DNA of 64,000 bases from Streptomyces griseomycini (GCF_014203535.1 NZ_JACHJI010000018.1:55696-119695); one strand, 5' to 3'. Counted from the stretch's first letter, positions 1 through 8,968 are shown. Numbers and translations are program-made. The notes: generated by a model not told the origin, from the letters alone.

Positions 1-289
1 GACCGGCGGCCGGGCGCCGGCGATGCGCAGCCAGCCCTGGGTGCCGTGGGTGGCCCGGTAGAAGGTGAGCAGGACGTTGACGCCGCTGGAGTCCATGAAG
101 GGCACGCCGCTGAGGTCCACCACGGTCCGCGGCGGCGCCGTCGTGTCGTTGAAGGCCAGCGCCTGGCCGAAGGCTCCCTGGACGTTGTGGTCGATCTCGC
201 CGTGTACGTGTCACGACACGGATGCCGTCGGCCTCACGGTGCGCGGTGGAGAGCCGCTCCGGCCGGTGTGTGCGTGCTGCGTCGGCCAC
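1..289 (-). pseudogene. STAS-domain anti-sigma factor antagonist, partial and frameshifted
   Basis: Reads off the left edge of the window. The C-terminal visible part contains the STAS signature VDLSGVPFMDSSGVNVLL, in which the serine after the aspartate is the usual phosphorylation site of anti-anti-sigma factors. A GTG start at 289 has a GAGGAG ribosome site 4 bases upstream. The frame from this start (ending EADGIRVVT) and the frame holding VHGEIDHN and the STAS core differ by one base; the shift falls near position 210, and the core frame has a TGA just upstream. Either a real one-base insertion or a sequence error. It is divergent from the HATPase gene at 484, which fits a partner-switching set in which the antagonist releases a sigma factor from its kinase. 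Confidence 0.7.
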
Positions 290-483
290 CGTCTCCTCGA
301 TTCCTCACCCCCCTCCAGTGCACTCGGGCCCGCCCCGGGGGGTGGGGCCGTACGTGCACGAGTCTGTCCCTTGAGTGCAGCGAGGGGGTACTGCAGTGGC
401 CGTGCCGAACCCCAGGGCCTTGTGGCGTGCACAGCCACGGCGCGGGATACCCGCACCAGGGCGATGGGTGGAGGAGAGCGGCG

Positions 484-969
484 ATGCCGGTGGGATCCCA
501 AACGGACGGGGGCGGCTGCAGGCCGCCGCATGAACATGTGATGCGCGTCGGCTATCCGCTGGACGCGGACGACGGCTGCATCGCCGACGCCCGTCACCAT
601 GCCGCCACCTTCCTCGAGAAGGCCCGCGCCGACCACAGGCTGCCCGTGTCCGTCCGCGCACAGGGCCTTACCCAGCTGATGGCCAGCGAACTGGTTACCA
701 ACGCCCGCAAGTACGCCCCCGACCCGGTGCGGATGGAACTGCGCGTCACCGCCGACAGCGTGGAGGTGAGCGTGCGGGACAGCGATCCCACGCTTCCCCA
801 GGCCGTGCCGGTCGACCCGGGCAGGATCGGCCGGCACGGCCTGGAGATCGTCATGGCCGTCGCCCAGGATTTCGAAGTCCGGTGCGAGCCGGCCGACAAG
901 CGCATCACCGCCCGCATCGCCCTGATCGACGACCCCGGCGGCGCCGTCACCGGGCGACGGCTGCTGTAG
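484..969 (+). CDS. RsbW-like HATPase (anti-sigma kinase family)
   Basis: 161-residue protein with a histidine-kinase-like ATPase fold. The N-box is ELVTNARKYAP (about residue 65) and the G-box is GRHGLEIV (about residue 115). No dimerisation or phospho-acceptor domain is present, as in single-domain serine kinases of the RsbW/SpoIIAB type that are abundant in Streptomyces. ATG 484 is preceded by GGAGAG at a good distance; a second in-frame ATG at 541 is possible and starts nearer the conserved domain. Divergent from the STAS gene and convergent with the ANTAR gene, whose stop lies inside its last 23 bases. The 3' part of this gene is duplicated at 6302-6420. Confidence 0.8.
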   Translation: MPVGSQTDGGGCRPPHEHVMRVGYPLDADDGCIADARHHAATFLEKARADHRLPVSVRAQGLTQLMASELVTNARKYAPDPVRMELRVTADSVEVSVRDSDPTLPQAVPVDPGRIGRHGLEIVMAVAQDFEVRCEPADKRITARIALIDDPGGAVTGRRLL

Positions 970-1400
970 AAACGACCGACCGAGCACCCGCCCTGATGTC
1001 AGTCGGAGTGCGGGTCGGCGGTGTGGCGGGCAGGGCCGCGTGCAGTTCCCTCAGCAGGAGGCCGGGCAGTGCCGCGCCCCGGGCGTGCTTGAGGATCTGC
1101 TCGGCGACGACAGGGAGTTTGATGTTGGTGTGCTGGGAGATCTCCCGCAGCGCCGTGAACCCCCGGTACGGCTCTATCCGGCCCCGAACGGTCAAAACGC
1201 CGATGGCCTGGTCGACCACGGCGTGCGAGGCGAGGGCCTGCCTGAGCTGTCTTTTCTCCGCGCGCAGCCGCTCCGTCTCGGCCGCCGGCTCGGCGACCGG
1301 CGCCGGATGCGGGTGCGGGTGGGGATGCGTGGAGGAGGCCATGGCGATCACCCGGGGAAAGGCGGCGGACAGAGGCCCCCCGGCACGACTGCCCCGGCAT
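855..1400. repeat. Segmental direct repeat, copy 1 (HATPase 3' end plus ANTAR gene)
   Basis: This segment is closely matched by 6302-6848, in the same orientation. The match begins in the HATPase gene at ATGGCCGTCGC, crosses its stop and the whole ANTAR gene, and ends about 50 bases upstream of the ANTAR start, near GGCACGACTGCCCCGG. The unit enclosed between the two copies carries the cioAB operon and a cold-shock gene. Confidence 0.75.
947..1351 (-). CDS. ANTAR-domain RNA-binding regulator, copy 1
   Basis: 134-residue protein. A His-Pro-rich N-terminus (HPHPHPHPAP) leads into a helical ANTAR domain at about residues 35-100, with the family pattern of a leading coiled segment (LRAEKRQLRQAL) and three helices carrying VVDQAIGVL and ISQHTNIKL. 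ANTAR domains bind paired hexaloop hairpins in mRNA and prevent termination. No sensor domain is fused, so input must come from a partner, possibly the neighbouring HATPase/STAS genes. Starts at GTG 1351 or ATG 1342; the ribosome site is weak. Its stop overlaps the end of the HATPase gene. A close paralogue lies at 6449-6802. Confidence 0.75.
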   Translation of the reverse strand: MIAMASSTHPHPHPHPAPVAEPAAETERLRAEKRQLRQALASHAVVDQAIGVLTVRGRIEPYRGFTALREISQHTNIKLPVVAEQILKHARGAALPGLLLRELHAALPATPPTRTPTDIRAGARSVVSTAAVAR

Positions 1401-1740
1401 GCACGGCTCGGTTAGGAGCACACCCGCAGCCACAGCGCACAGGGCGAGGCTGAGCGCAGTGTGCTGGAACGGGTGTGGGCCCGGCCGGCGGCGGAAGCTT
1501 CTGGAGTGACCAGAGCGCGGTGCCCGGCGCGAAGATCGCACCGGCCGCCAATCGATCGGCGTGCTCGCAGACCTACGCGGACGCTCGCCCGGTGGACCGC
1601 TGTCAGTGGAGGCGCGAGAGGCGGTCCGCAGACGGCTGCCGACGTTTGTTTCTCGGCGTTTGCGGCCAAAATGGGTTGATGTCCGTCTCAGCGGACACCT
1701 GCCGGGCGGTTGATGCCTTTGAGTGGGGAGGGCTGTAGGC
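1352..1740. other. Intergenic region upstream of cioA
   Basis: About 390 bases without a supported gene. The first 50 bases belong to the duplicated segment. The rest should hold the promoters of the ANTAR gene (leftward) and of cioA (rightward). I could not pick out confident -10 and -35 boxes or an operator. Confidence 0.4.
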
Positions 1741-3090
1741 GTGTTCGAGCTCATGGTGGCGGACGGCGTGGGAAATCTGCCCTACGCGCGCCACCAGATG
1801 GCCCTGACCTTGGGCTGGCACATCATCTTCGCCTGTTTCGGCATCGCGTTCCCCGCGATCGTGGTGTTCACCGAGTGGCTGGGCCACAGGCGGGGCGACG
1901 CGGCACTGACGGGACTTGCGCACACCTGGGCCAAGGCGATGGGCGTGCTGTTCGCGGCGGGCGCGGTGTCGGGAACGCTGTTGTCGTTCGAGATGGGCAT
2001 CCTGTGGCCGGGCCTGATGGACCGCTTCGGCGAAGTCTTCGGCTTTCCGTTCGTGCTGGAGGGCTTCGCCTTCTTCGTTGAGGCGATCTTCGTCGGGGTG
2101 TACTTGTTCGGGTGGAACCGCCTGTCGCCGCGGGCGCACATGCTCAGCGCACTGCCGATGGTCGTCGCAGGCATCGCGGGCGCGTTCTTCGTGGTCTCGG
2201 CGAACGCCTGGATGAACAACCCGAGGGGATTCCGACTGAACGCCGACGGGGACGTGATCGACGCCAGGCCCTGGGCAGCGATGTTCGGACCCTCCACATG
2301 GCCGCAGTTCACCCACATGTGGCTGGCCGCGTTCATGGTCACCGGCTTCCTGATCGCCTCGGTGTACGCCGTCGGAATGCTCCGCGGCCGGCGCGACCGC
2401 CACCACCGGATGGGGCTCCTCATCCCGCTCACCGTCGCCGCGATCATCACGCCCGTCCAGATCGGTGTGGGGGACTGGATCGCCAACACCGTCGCCGACA
2501 ATCAGCCCGCCAAGCTGGCCGCGATGGAGGGCCAGTACAAGACCACTGCGGGGGCCGACCTGTCGCTCGGCGGAGTCTACGTCGACGAAGAACTGCGCTA
2601 CGCCCTGGAGATCCCCAACGGACTGTCGCTGCTGATCCACCACGATCCCGACGGCGTGGTGCCCGGCCTGGAGGAGGTGCCATCGGACCAGAGGCCCCCG
2701 GTCAATGTCGTCCACATCGCGTACAACGCCATGGTCGCCATCGGCACCGCGCTGCTGGGGCTGGCCGTCTGGTTCGGCCTGGTGTGGTGGCGGCGACGAC
2801 GGCTCCCCCATACGGCCTGGTTCCTGCGTGCCGTGGGCGTCTCCGGGACTGCAGCCGTCGTGGCCATGGAAGCCGGGTGGGTCACCACCGAGGTCGGCAG
2901 GCAACCGTGGATCGTCTACGGCCTCATGCGCACCGAGGAGGCTGTCAGCCCGGCAGGCGGCCTGGCCTGGGGCCTGGCGGCGGTGATCGCCGTGTACAGC
3001 CTGCTGACCTTCTTCACAGTGGTCGTCCTGCGCAGGCTGGCACGCGGCCGTGACACCTTCGCGCCGCAGGAAGAAGGAGCCAGGCGATGA
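1741..3090 (+). CDS. cioA: Cytochrome bd ubiquinol/menaquinol oxidase subunit I (CioA/CydA type)
   Basis: 449 residues with about nine membrane helices. It oxidises quinol and passes electrons through haems b to the haem pair where oxygen is reduced. The N-terminal ARHQMALTLGWHIIF carries the histidine that ligates the high-spin haem, and the conserved GRQPW motif lies at about residue 387. The Q-loop is short, as in cyanide-insensitive (CioA, short-loop) members. GTG 1741 is chosen because GGGAGGG lies about 9 bases upstream; ATG 1753 is an alternative. The stop overlaps the cioB start by 4 bases (ATGA), so the two are translationally coupled. Appears intact. Confidence 0.88.
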   Translation: MFELMVADGVGNLPYARHQMALTLGWHIIFACFGIAFPAIVVFTEWLGHRRGDAALTGLAHTWAKAMGVLFAAGAVSGTLLSFEMGILWPGLMDRFGEVFGFPFVLEGFAFFVEAIFVGVYLFGWNRLSPRAHMLSALPMVVAGIAGAFFVVSANAWMNNPRGFRLNADGDVIDARPWAAMFGPSTWPQFTHMWLAAFMVTGFLIASVYAVGMLRGRRDRHHRMGLLIPLTVAAIITPVQIGVGDWIANTVADNQPAKLAAMEGQYKTTAGADLSLGGVYVDEELRYALEIPNGLSLLIHHDPDGVVPGLEEVPSDQRPPVNVVHIAYNAMVAIGTALLGLAVWFGLVWWRRRRLPHTAWFLRAVGVSGTAAVVAMEAGWVTTEVGRQPWIVYGLMRTEEAVSPAGGLAWGLAAVIAVYSLLTFFTVVVLRRLARGRDTFAPQEEGARR

Positions 3091-4130
3091 CGCTCGCGTA
3101 CGCAGTGCTGGGCGTGGCCTTCGTCGGCCTGATCGCCTACGCCCTGTTCGGCGGTGCCGACTTCGGCGGAGGCATCTGGGACCTGCTGGCCGGTGGCACC
3201 GAACGCGGCCGTGCCGTGCGCGAGCGGGTCGAGAACTCGATCGGACCGGTGTGGGAGGCCAACCACGTCTGGCTGATCTTCGTACTGGTGATCCTGTGGA
3301 CGGGCTTCTCCGAGGGCTTCGCGGCCGCCGTCACCACCCTCTACATCCCGCTCACCCTCGCCGCTTTCGGGATCATCGCCCGCGGCACGGCCTTCGCCTA
3401 CCGCAAGAGCGTCGGATCCCTGCAGATGCGCCGCTTCTTCGGGGCGGCGTTCGCGCTCTCCTCCCTGCTGACCCCCTTCTTCTTCGGGGCGGTCGTCGGC
3501 GGAGTGGCCTCCGGCCGGGTACCGCCCCGCATCGCCGGCGGTGACGTGGTGACCAGCTGGGCCAACCCGACCTCAATGCTGGGCGGCACCCTCGCCGTAC
3601 TGGTCTGCGCCTACCTGGCCGCGGTGTTCCTGTGCGGCGACGCCCGGCGCGATGGCGAGCACGAGCTGGCCGAGGCGTTCCGCCGCCGCGCCCTGGTGAC
3701 CGCCGTGGTCACGGGCGTGCTGGGTCTGGCCGGCATCGCGGTGCTGCGGGCGGACGCCCCCATGCTGTTCGACGGGCTGACCGGCCGCGGCCTGCCGGCG
3801 GTGCTGCTGTCGGTCGTCGCCGGGCTGGCCGCGCTGGGGCTGCTGCTGACCCGCCGCTACATCGCCGCGCGCCTGACCTCCGCGCTCGCCGTCACAGCGA
3901 TCCTGGTGGGCTGGGCAGCGGGCCAGTACCCGTACCTCCTCCTGCCGTCGCTGACCGTCGAACAGGCGGCCACCGGCCACTCCACCCTGCTGGCCCTGCT
4001 GGTCGCCCTGTGCGTGGGGACAGTCGTGCTCATCCCGGCCCTGGTCTTCCTCTACACGCTGTTCCAGCGCCCCCCTCACGGCCTCGAACACCCAAACCGG
4101 TCCAGCCCCCGGACCGCAGAACGACAGTGA
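3087..4130 (+). CDS. cioB: Cytochrome bd oxidase subunit II (CioB/CydB type)
   Basis: 347 residues, about eight to nine membrane helices. The N-terminus FGGADFGGGIWDLLAGG and the segment GPVWEANHVWLIF are family signatures of subunit II. It forms the heterodimer with CioA and stabilises the haem site. The two subunits alone suffice for the oxidase; no cydCD exporter genes follow, so maturation must use genes elsewhere. Starts with ATG overlapping the cioA stop. The C-terminal tail is polar. Intact. Confidence 0.88.
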   Translation: MTLAYAVLGVAFVGLIAYALFGGADFGGGIWDLLAGGTERGRAVRERVENSIGPVWEANHVWLIFVLVILWTGFSEGFAAAVTTLYIPLTLAAFGIIARGTAFAYRKSVGSLQMRRFFGAAFALSSLLTPFFFGAVVGGVASGRVPPRIAGGDVVTSWANPTSMLGGTLAVLVCAYLAAVFLCGDARRDGEHELAEAFRRRALVTAVVTGVLGLAGIAVLRADAPMLFDGLTGRGLPAVLLSVVAGLAALGLLLTRRYIAARLTSALAVTAILVGWAAGQYPYLLLPSLTVEQAATGHSTLLALLVALCVGTVVLIPALVFLYTLFQRPPHGLEHPNRSSPRTAERQ

Positions 4131-4438
4131 CGCTCACGTCGCCTTCTGGTACAGCGCAGGATCGCTTCGACAGCTGTGACTGCACCAGGGAAACGCCCAG
4201 CCTCGGGGCACGGGCAGGCGGCCCGGGAGGCGCCGAGCTTCCCGGAGATAGCCGAGGGCCCTTTCGCATGACTGCGCCGAGAGGCATGCCGCTGGGCCCG
4301 GGGCGGTGGGCACCCGGCCGCGAATAGCGGAGGTGGGACACGGCAATAGTGCACAAGCCGGGAACGGCCCGGTCCAAGAGGAATCCTGCCGATCAGTCTG
4401 TGATGCGGGGGTAAAGGCAGCAGATCATCGAGCTGCTA
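4131..4438. other. Intergenic region after cioB
   Basis: About 300 bases with no gene I can support. No clear terminator hairpin was seen directly after cioB. Confidence 0.35.
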
Positions 4439-4765
4439 ATGCTTCTCAGCGCAGTGATGCTGTTCGTTGCCCCGTGGATCGTGGGCTACCCGAACACTGC
4501 CGAGGACGCACACCCCAACGAACTGGGCGTCGGGATGATCGTGTGCTTCACCGCCCTTGCCCGGTTCGTGCGCTATCCCGGCAAGTGGCCGGATCTGTCG
4601 GATCAAACGGGGCCGGTGCAGTCCCGGCACCGGACGGGTTTTCGCTCGACCCGCCATCCACACGTCCAGCCCGCCCCCGCCCGGCCAGGTCACGCAGAAC
4701 CACTGGCGCGAAGCTGTGCGGAGGCGCAGATGCCGACCCTGCGGCGCTCCGGCCCGTCGGGGTGA
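4439..4765 (+). CDS. SPW-repeat-like membrane protein, probably truncated
   Basis: The first 45 residues include a hydrophobic helix ending in the SPW-like motif VAPWIVGYPNT and a second helix GVGMIVCFTALARFV, as in small SPW-repeat membrane proteins of actinomycetes. After about residue 55 the sequence becomes Pro/Arg/Ser-rich and looks non-coding, so only a front part of a gene is likely to survive. In-frame residues upstream of the ATG (QIIELL) also look native, but a TAA stops them. Function unknown in this family. Confidence 0.35.
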   Translation: MLLSAVMLFVAPWIVGYPNTAEDAHPNELGVGMIVCFTALARFVRYPGKWPDLSDQTGPVQSRHRTGFRSTRHPHVQPAPARPGHAEPLARSCAEAQMPTLRRSGPSG

Positions 4766-4811
4766 GCGGTGGGGTTTCAGGTCCCGTCGCACAGCCGGTG
4801 CCGGCTTCGTT

Positions 4812-5099
4812 TTAGGTGCCGCCGTCTGAGAGGAGGACCGGGGCGAGGAGGGCTTGGAGGGTTTTCCACAGGCCGGCTGGGGCGGCCAGGACGTCGCCGC
4901 TTCGGGGCCAGTTGCCGGGGACGGGGCCGGTCAGGTCACCGGCTGTTCCGCCGGCCTGCTGGACCGGAAGGATTCCCGCGGCGCAGATCGCGCACCTGGG
5001 GCAGGAGAGCGCTGATGGTGGGCCCGGCCATGAGGCGGCGGTGCGGGCGCCGGCCCGAGCGGCGTCGCGAGCGAGGTTCAGCAGGTCACCGAGGTCCAC
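4812..5099 (-). pseudogene. Inositol monophosphatase family remnant with internal deletion
   Basis: The 95-residue frame joins an N-terminal segment (DLGDLLNLARDAARAG) to a C-terminal segment (CAAGILPVQQAGG, GDVLAAPAGLW) that resemble the two ends of inositol monophosphatase/histidinol-phosphatase proteins of about 260 residues. The metal-binding core between them is absent, so it cannot be an active enzyme. GTG 5099 has AAAGGA 7 bases upstream, which suggests the original start is kept. The deletion lies near 5000-5030. Confidence 0.5.
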
Positions 5100-5970
5100 C
5101 GGTGTCCTTTCGGATGGTGTCCCAGGTGGCTCGCCCGAGCACCGCGCGGGCGAGCGGGACGAAGGGGGCCGCTGCCAGGGAGCGCAGACGCCTGGGCAGC
5201 ACGCCGATCGCGTCGGATCGGCTACTGAAGGTGAGACAGGCGGCCATCACGGACAGCCAGGGCAGCAGGGAGGCGTGGCCGCCGCAAGTGACGTACCGGG
5301 TCCCTCGAGCCAGGGGACGCAGGGTGCCCGTCGGGCGCGCACTTCCTCCGGCGCGGTGGAGGAAAGGGGGTGGGGGAACAATCTGCGGGCGGGTGTGGTT
5401 GGAGAGGGCGTGGTCGTGGAGGGGACAGTGTCCCCGGGCCTCACCTATTGCCTGCAGGGACGATCGTTCGGCTGAAGCCCTGCAGAGCCTTTCGCCGCGT
5501 AGGCGACCGCCCTTCGCGACCACACCATGCTGAACAGCCCCGCCCCGGCCACCTGGCCGGGGCGGGGCTGCTTGCTGCGTCAGAACGTCCTGACCCCGCC
5601 CGCCACGCGCCCCGCCAAGCACAAACCCGCACCTTGGGCCGGCGGGCGTGACCGGTGAAGGTGGCGCCCTGGACACGCCGGCCGCACACTCGGTCAGCGA
5701 CGATGCCCAGCAGGCGGCCGCCGCAGCGGGGAACGCGCTCAGCCCCGGAGAGCAGCTCGCGGACACGCTGACGAGGAAGGCCGAGTGTCAACCTGCGGCT
5801 GTGGCTCTCTGGTGCGGTCCGGTTCCGCCGTGTAGCGTCGCTGGCGGATGTCGTGGTTCGCCGTACCCGCCCGCGCCCTTTCGCGTGGGCGTTCTTGCTG
5901 TGCCGGACCGGGGCGATCACCTCCCGGGGCCGCGCGGTGCGGTTCCGGACAGCGACCGAGAGGTACCAGC
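5100..5970. other. Long region without a supported gene; contains one strong hairpin
   Basis: Open frames here are long on both strands only because of GC content; none has a convincing start and protein-like composition. The one clear element is the inverted repeat at 5535-5570. The last part of this interval is the leader of the cold-shock gene. Confidence 0.4.
5535..5570. terminator. Perfect 17-bp inverted repeat with a 2-base loop
   Basis: Arms CAGCCCCGCCCCGGCCA and TGGCCGGGGCGGGGCTG are exact complements separated by CC. There is no U-run on either side, as is common for Streptomyces terminators. The gene it serves is not identified. Confidence 0.6.
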
Positions 5971-6174
5971 ATGGCCAGCGGAACCGTCAAGTGGTTCAAC
6001 TCCGAAAAGGGCTTCGGCTTCATCGCCCAGGACGGCGGCGGACCGGACGTCTTCGCCCACTACTCCAACATCTCCGGCAACGGCTACCGCGAGCTGATCG
6101 AGGGCGAGCCGGTCACCTTCGATGTCACCCAGGGCCAAAAGGGCCCCCAGGCGGAGAACATCGTCCGCGGCTGA
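5971..6174 (+). CDS. Cold-shock domain protein (CspA family)
   Basis: 67-residue single-domain OB-fold protein. RNP-1 is KGFGFI (residues 16-21) and RNP-2 is VFAHY (about residues 29-33). It binds single-stranded nucleic acid and acts as an RNA chaperone. Length and sequence (ASGTVKWFNSEKGFGFI) match the actinobacterial family closely. ATG 5971 follows a purine-rich CGAGAGG. A long upstream leader would fit the usual post-transcriptional control of such genes, but none is proven here. Intact, and followed by its own terminator. Confidence 0.9.
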   Translation: MASGTVKWFNSEKGFGFIAQDGGGPDVFAHYSNISGNGYRELIEGEPVTFDVTQGQKGPQAENIVRG

Positions 6175-6179
6175 CCACC

Positions 6180-6209
6180 CCGCGGGCCGGCATCGTTTCC
6201 GGCCCGCGG
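6180..6209 (+). terminator. Terminator of the cold-shock gene
   Basis: Inverted repeat CCGCGGGCCGG / CCGGCCCGCGG (11 bp, perfect) with an 8-base loop, starting 6 bases after the stop codon. Confidence 0.7.
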
Positions 6210-6301
6210 CCACCGCCTCCGTCGGCTTTGGGCGGTGCGCACACGGCCGGCCCCACCGAGCACAGCGCCGCGCGAGGCGAGGGCCGGCCCACCCCGCCCG
6301 G

Positions 6302-6420
6302 AATGGCCGTCGCTCAGGGCTTCGAAGTCCAGCGCGAGCCGGTCGGCAAGCGCATCACCGCCCGCATCGCCCCTGATCGACGACCCCGGCGGCGCCCTCA
6401 TCGGGCGACAGCCGCTGTAG
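6302..6420 (+). pseudogene. HATPase C-terminal remnant (second copy)
   Basis: Nucleotide-level copy of the last 115 bases of the HATPase gene at 484-969, from ATGGCCGTCGCTCAGG to the TAG. A one-base insertion near 6370 breaks the frame relative to the intact copy. The ATP-binding core is missing, so it encodes nothing useful. Confidence 0.7.
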
Positions 6421-6448
6421 AGACAGCCATCGGGAACCCGCCCCGGCC

Positions 6449-6802
6449 TCAGCCGGGATACGGGCCGGTGCCTTGACGGGCCAGGGCCGCGCGCAGTTCC
6501 CCCAGCAGGAGGTCGGGCAGTGCCGCGCCCCGGGCGTGCTTGAGGATCTGCTCGGCGACGACAGAGAGTTTGATGTTGGTGTGCTGGGAGATCTCCCGCA
6601 GCATCGTGAACCCCTGACCTGGTTCTACCCGGCCCAGAACGGTCAGCGCGCCGATGGCCTGGTCGACCACGGCGTGCGAGGTGAGGGCCTGCCTGAGCTG
6701 TCTGTTCTCCGCGCGCAGCCGGTCCAGCTCGGCCGCCGGCTCGGCGACCGGTGCCGGCGCCGGGTGCGGGTGGGGATGCGTGGAGGAGGCCATGGTGATC
6801 AC
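6449..6802 (-). CDS. ANTAR-domain RNA-binding regulator, copy 2
   Basis: 117 residues, strongly similar to copy 1 (same HPHPHPAP start, RLRAENRQLRQAL coil, VVDQAIGAL and ISQHTNIKL). The frame is intact, and the C-terminus is shorter and different (ARQGTGPYPG). The core substitutions are few and conservative, so this copy may still be functional while its HATPase neighbour is not. Confidence 0.72.
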   Translation of the reverse strand: MITMASSTHPHPHPAPAPVAEPAAELDRLRAENRQLRQALTSHAVVDQAIGALTVLGRVEPGQGFTMLREISQHTNIKLSVVAEQILKHARGAALPDLLLGELRAALARQGTGPYPG

Positions 6803-6849
6803 CCGGGAAAGGCGGCGGACAGAGGCACCCTGGCACGACTGCCCCGGCT

Positions 6850-7299
6850 ACTTGCCAGTATCCGTCCGATTCCTGCCCGTCACCACGTGACATCCTCCGG
6901 GAGAAGTTCCCGAAGATGTCGCGGGGGCTCGCTTCCCAACCCCACTGGTCCGGGTCACCACGGCGGGCGCGGCATGCCGGTACCGCCCGCACCTGAGACT
7001 GCCTCCCGTGGTTCGCGGCGCGCCGCCGCCCGCCAGATTCGCGAGATCGCGGACTGGGACATGCCGGTGGCGGCCGCCATTGTCGGCGTGCATCTGGAAG
7101 TGCTCAACGGGTTATGAATGAACGTGCCTGCCTCCGGTAATGCCGTCACCGAGGTCCGCACACCGTGATCGTTGCTGAGGAAACGTTCACCGAACGGGTA
7201 CTGTCGGCGGCTTGGCATAGGGTCCCGACAAGAATTTCCTCGCCCTTCGGGGCTCTCGTGCCGCAGCTTGCTCGACTCGTGACCACGATCGCCGCCCCT
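6850..7299. other. Region without a supported gene
   Basis: About 450 bases. Short frames are present but none has a recognisable domain or convincing start. Confidence 0.35.
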
Positions 7300-7902
7300 C
7301 TGCTTTCTCGAGAGCCGACGACGCCCCGTACCTGGAGTGGTGGCCCGCAACGCGGCTGCTCGTGCAGCGCGGGGACACGGAGCTGATCGTGCAGGAGCTC
7401 GAGCCGCCGGCCGTGACCTCGTCCGTCCGTTTCCCGGCATCCTGGCCACGCCGGTTGGGCCGGTGCGCGGTCTCGCCTGCCGGTGATCTGGCCGTCTTCG
7501 CGCGCCGAGTACGGCGGCGACCATGACCATCGGTATGTGAGCAGCGGCTCGGCCGCCTTCTCCGCGGACGGGGCCTTCGTGTGGGCCCGCCTCCACGGTC
7601 CCCTGGCGCACGGGGAGCCTGATCGCGGCCGCGGCGCGGAGGAGTGGCTGGTCAGCCATGACGCGGACGGCACGGTACTTGCACGTGCCCGGACGGGGAC
7701 GGCGGCTGCGGGTTCCGTCCATGTCGCGCACCCGGACCCCGGCCAGATGGGGCTGACCATCGGCGAGGGCCAAGAAGGCTCCCCGCTGCGCTGGGGACGC
7801 TGGGACGGCCAGGCTCTTGCCGTCGAGCGTTTCAACGACGAGGACCGTGTTCTGCTGGCGGGTCAGTCCCCTGGGTGATCGCCTGCTCACCGTGACACAC
7901 GC
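7300..7902 (+). pseudogene. Beta-propeller-like hypothetical protein, broken several times
   Basis: Two consecutive frames read like one protein. The first (ending RCAVSPAGDLAVFA) and the second, from 7483 (YVSSGSAAFSADGAFVW, HPDPGQMGLTIGEGQ, LRWGRWDGQ), have the repeated SxAFSxDG-type strands of WD/beta-propeller-like Streptomyces proteins. They are joined by an apparent deletion plus a frameshift near 7490. A further frame change near 7875 puts the continuation (GDRLLTVTH) out of frame, and the IS701 remnant then cuts the gene at about 7904. Function unknown. Confidence 0.45.
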
Positions 7903-7924
7903 CTAGTACTCCAGCAGCGTTTCG

Positions 7925-8626
7925 CTATCTGGCCTGGTCAGAGGCATCGTCGGGAGTGTAGTTGGCTGCTGGTACGTCAGGGGCGGTCTTGCCGGACCGC
8001 CTCTCCAACGAATGACATCGTCGTCGGTAGTGACAGTGCCGGGCCACGGCCTGACGCCTTCGCCGCCATCGCGACCAACTCAGCGCATGGATGCGAAGGG
8101 GCGAGCGGGGCCGGTGGGCGGGGTCAGTCGCCAGCAGCCGACGGACTTCTGCCACGGTGAGCGGGACCATGGCGGAACCGTTTCTGCGTCCCCCTTTGCC
8201 GCCGCCCGGGCCGCCGTGGCCGCGAGAAAGGCATGCGCGAGCATGGCCAGGGTGATGTGCCTCATCCATCCGACATGGCGGCGGACTTCGTCCTGGTCCA
8301 GGCCACACTCGTTCTTCGCAGCCTGGAAGCATTCCTCGATCGCCCACCGACGCCCGGCAACGCGCACGAACTGGTCGACACCGGCTCCCACCGGCGCGTA
8401 TGCGAGGGAGTAGGCGACCTGATCGGGTCTGCTGATGCTGCGCCGGGCCAGCGCCCAGCGGTGATGGGCGGGCCGCTCACTGTCGAAGTCCTCGATCACC
8501 GGGAGCTGGTCGGCTGCCCAGTCATAGACGCGCGGGCCCTTGGCGCCGTCGCCGCACGAACGCTGCTCCCGTGCCTCATCCGGTGCCTGGCTGAAGAGAT
8601 GGTCGATCCGGCCGAAGCGGGGCACC
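7925..8626 (-). pseudogene. IS701-family transposase C-terminal remnant
   Basis: The motifs WAIEECFQAAKNECGLDQ and VGWMRHITLAMLAHAFLA are typical of the C-terminal half of IS701-family transposases. The N-terminal half is missing, because homology stops at about 8626 where a different gene fragment begins. Near 8195 the reading frame shifts: the native tail (NGSAMVPLTVAEVRRLLA) is in a frame different from the core. Inactive. Confidence 0.7.
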
Positions 8627-8968
8627 GGCTGGGACTTCCTCGAGGCGATCGGCAACCCGCGCCGCGAAGCCCACGACGCCCGCCAGCAGGCCGAGTACGC
8701 CGCCCGCCAACGGGAGCATCAGGAGGAACTGCGCCGCATCGCCGCACAGCACAAGGCCGAGCGAGAGGCCAGCCGTCCCGTGTGCGCCGGCTGCGGCACC
8801 CGGTTCACCGACGAACGGTGGAAGGCCATCGAGCCCGCCGGGTGGGGCGCCCCACGCGAGCCCCACCCGCACCTGTGCGACGACTGGGACGAGGACGAAG
8901 CACCGGAACGGGAAGTCCTACCCGAGCCCATCACCGGGCACGGCTACCTGATCGACGCGACCTCGCGC
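8627..8968 (+). pseudogene. Zinc-ribbon-type hypothetical protein fragment
   Basis: A Lys/Arg/Glu-rich helix (QREHQEELRRIAAQHKAERE) precedes a CAGCGTRF motif (CxxC) and TDERW. This arrangement recurs in small Streptomyces plasmid and prophage proteins of unknown role. The 5' end is lost at the IS701 junction, and the frame stops making sense near 8968, where the next reading frame takes over. Confidence 0.35.

Larger units (their letters stand above)
6302..6848. repeat. Segmental direct repeat, copy 2
   Basis: Partner of 855-1400, same orientation. It has point differences and small indels throughout, so the duplication is not recent. Confidence 0.75.

Noticed and set aside
1603..2904. 433-codon minus-strand frame opposite cioA
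   Set aside because: His/Asp/Gly-rich shadow of a typical high-GC gene; cioA is plainly the real gene.
5086..5766. 226-codon minus-strand frame
   Set aside because: No start context, no domain, and the frame crosses a strong terminator-like hairpin.
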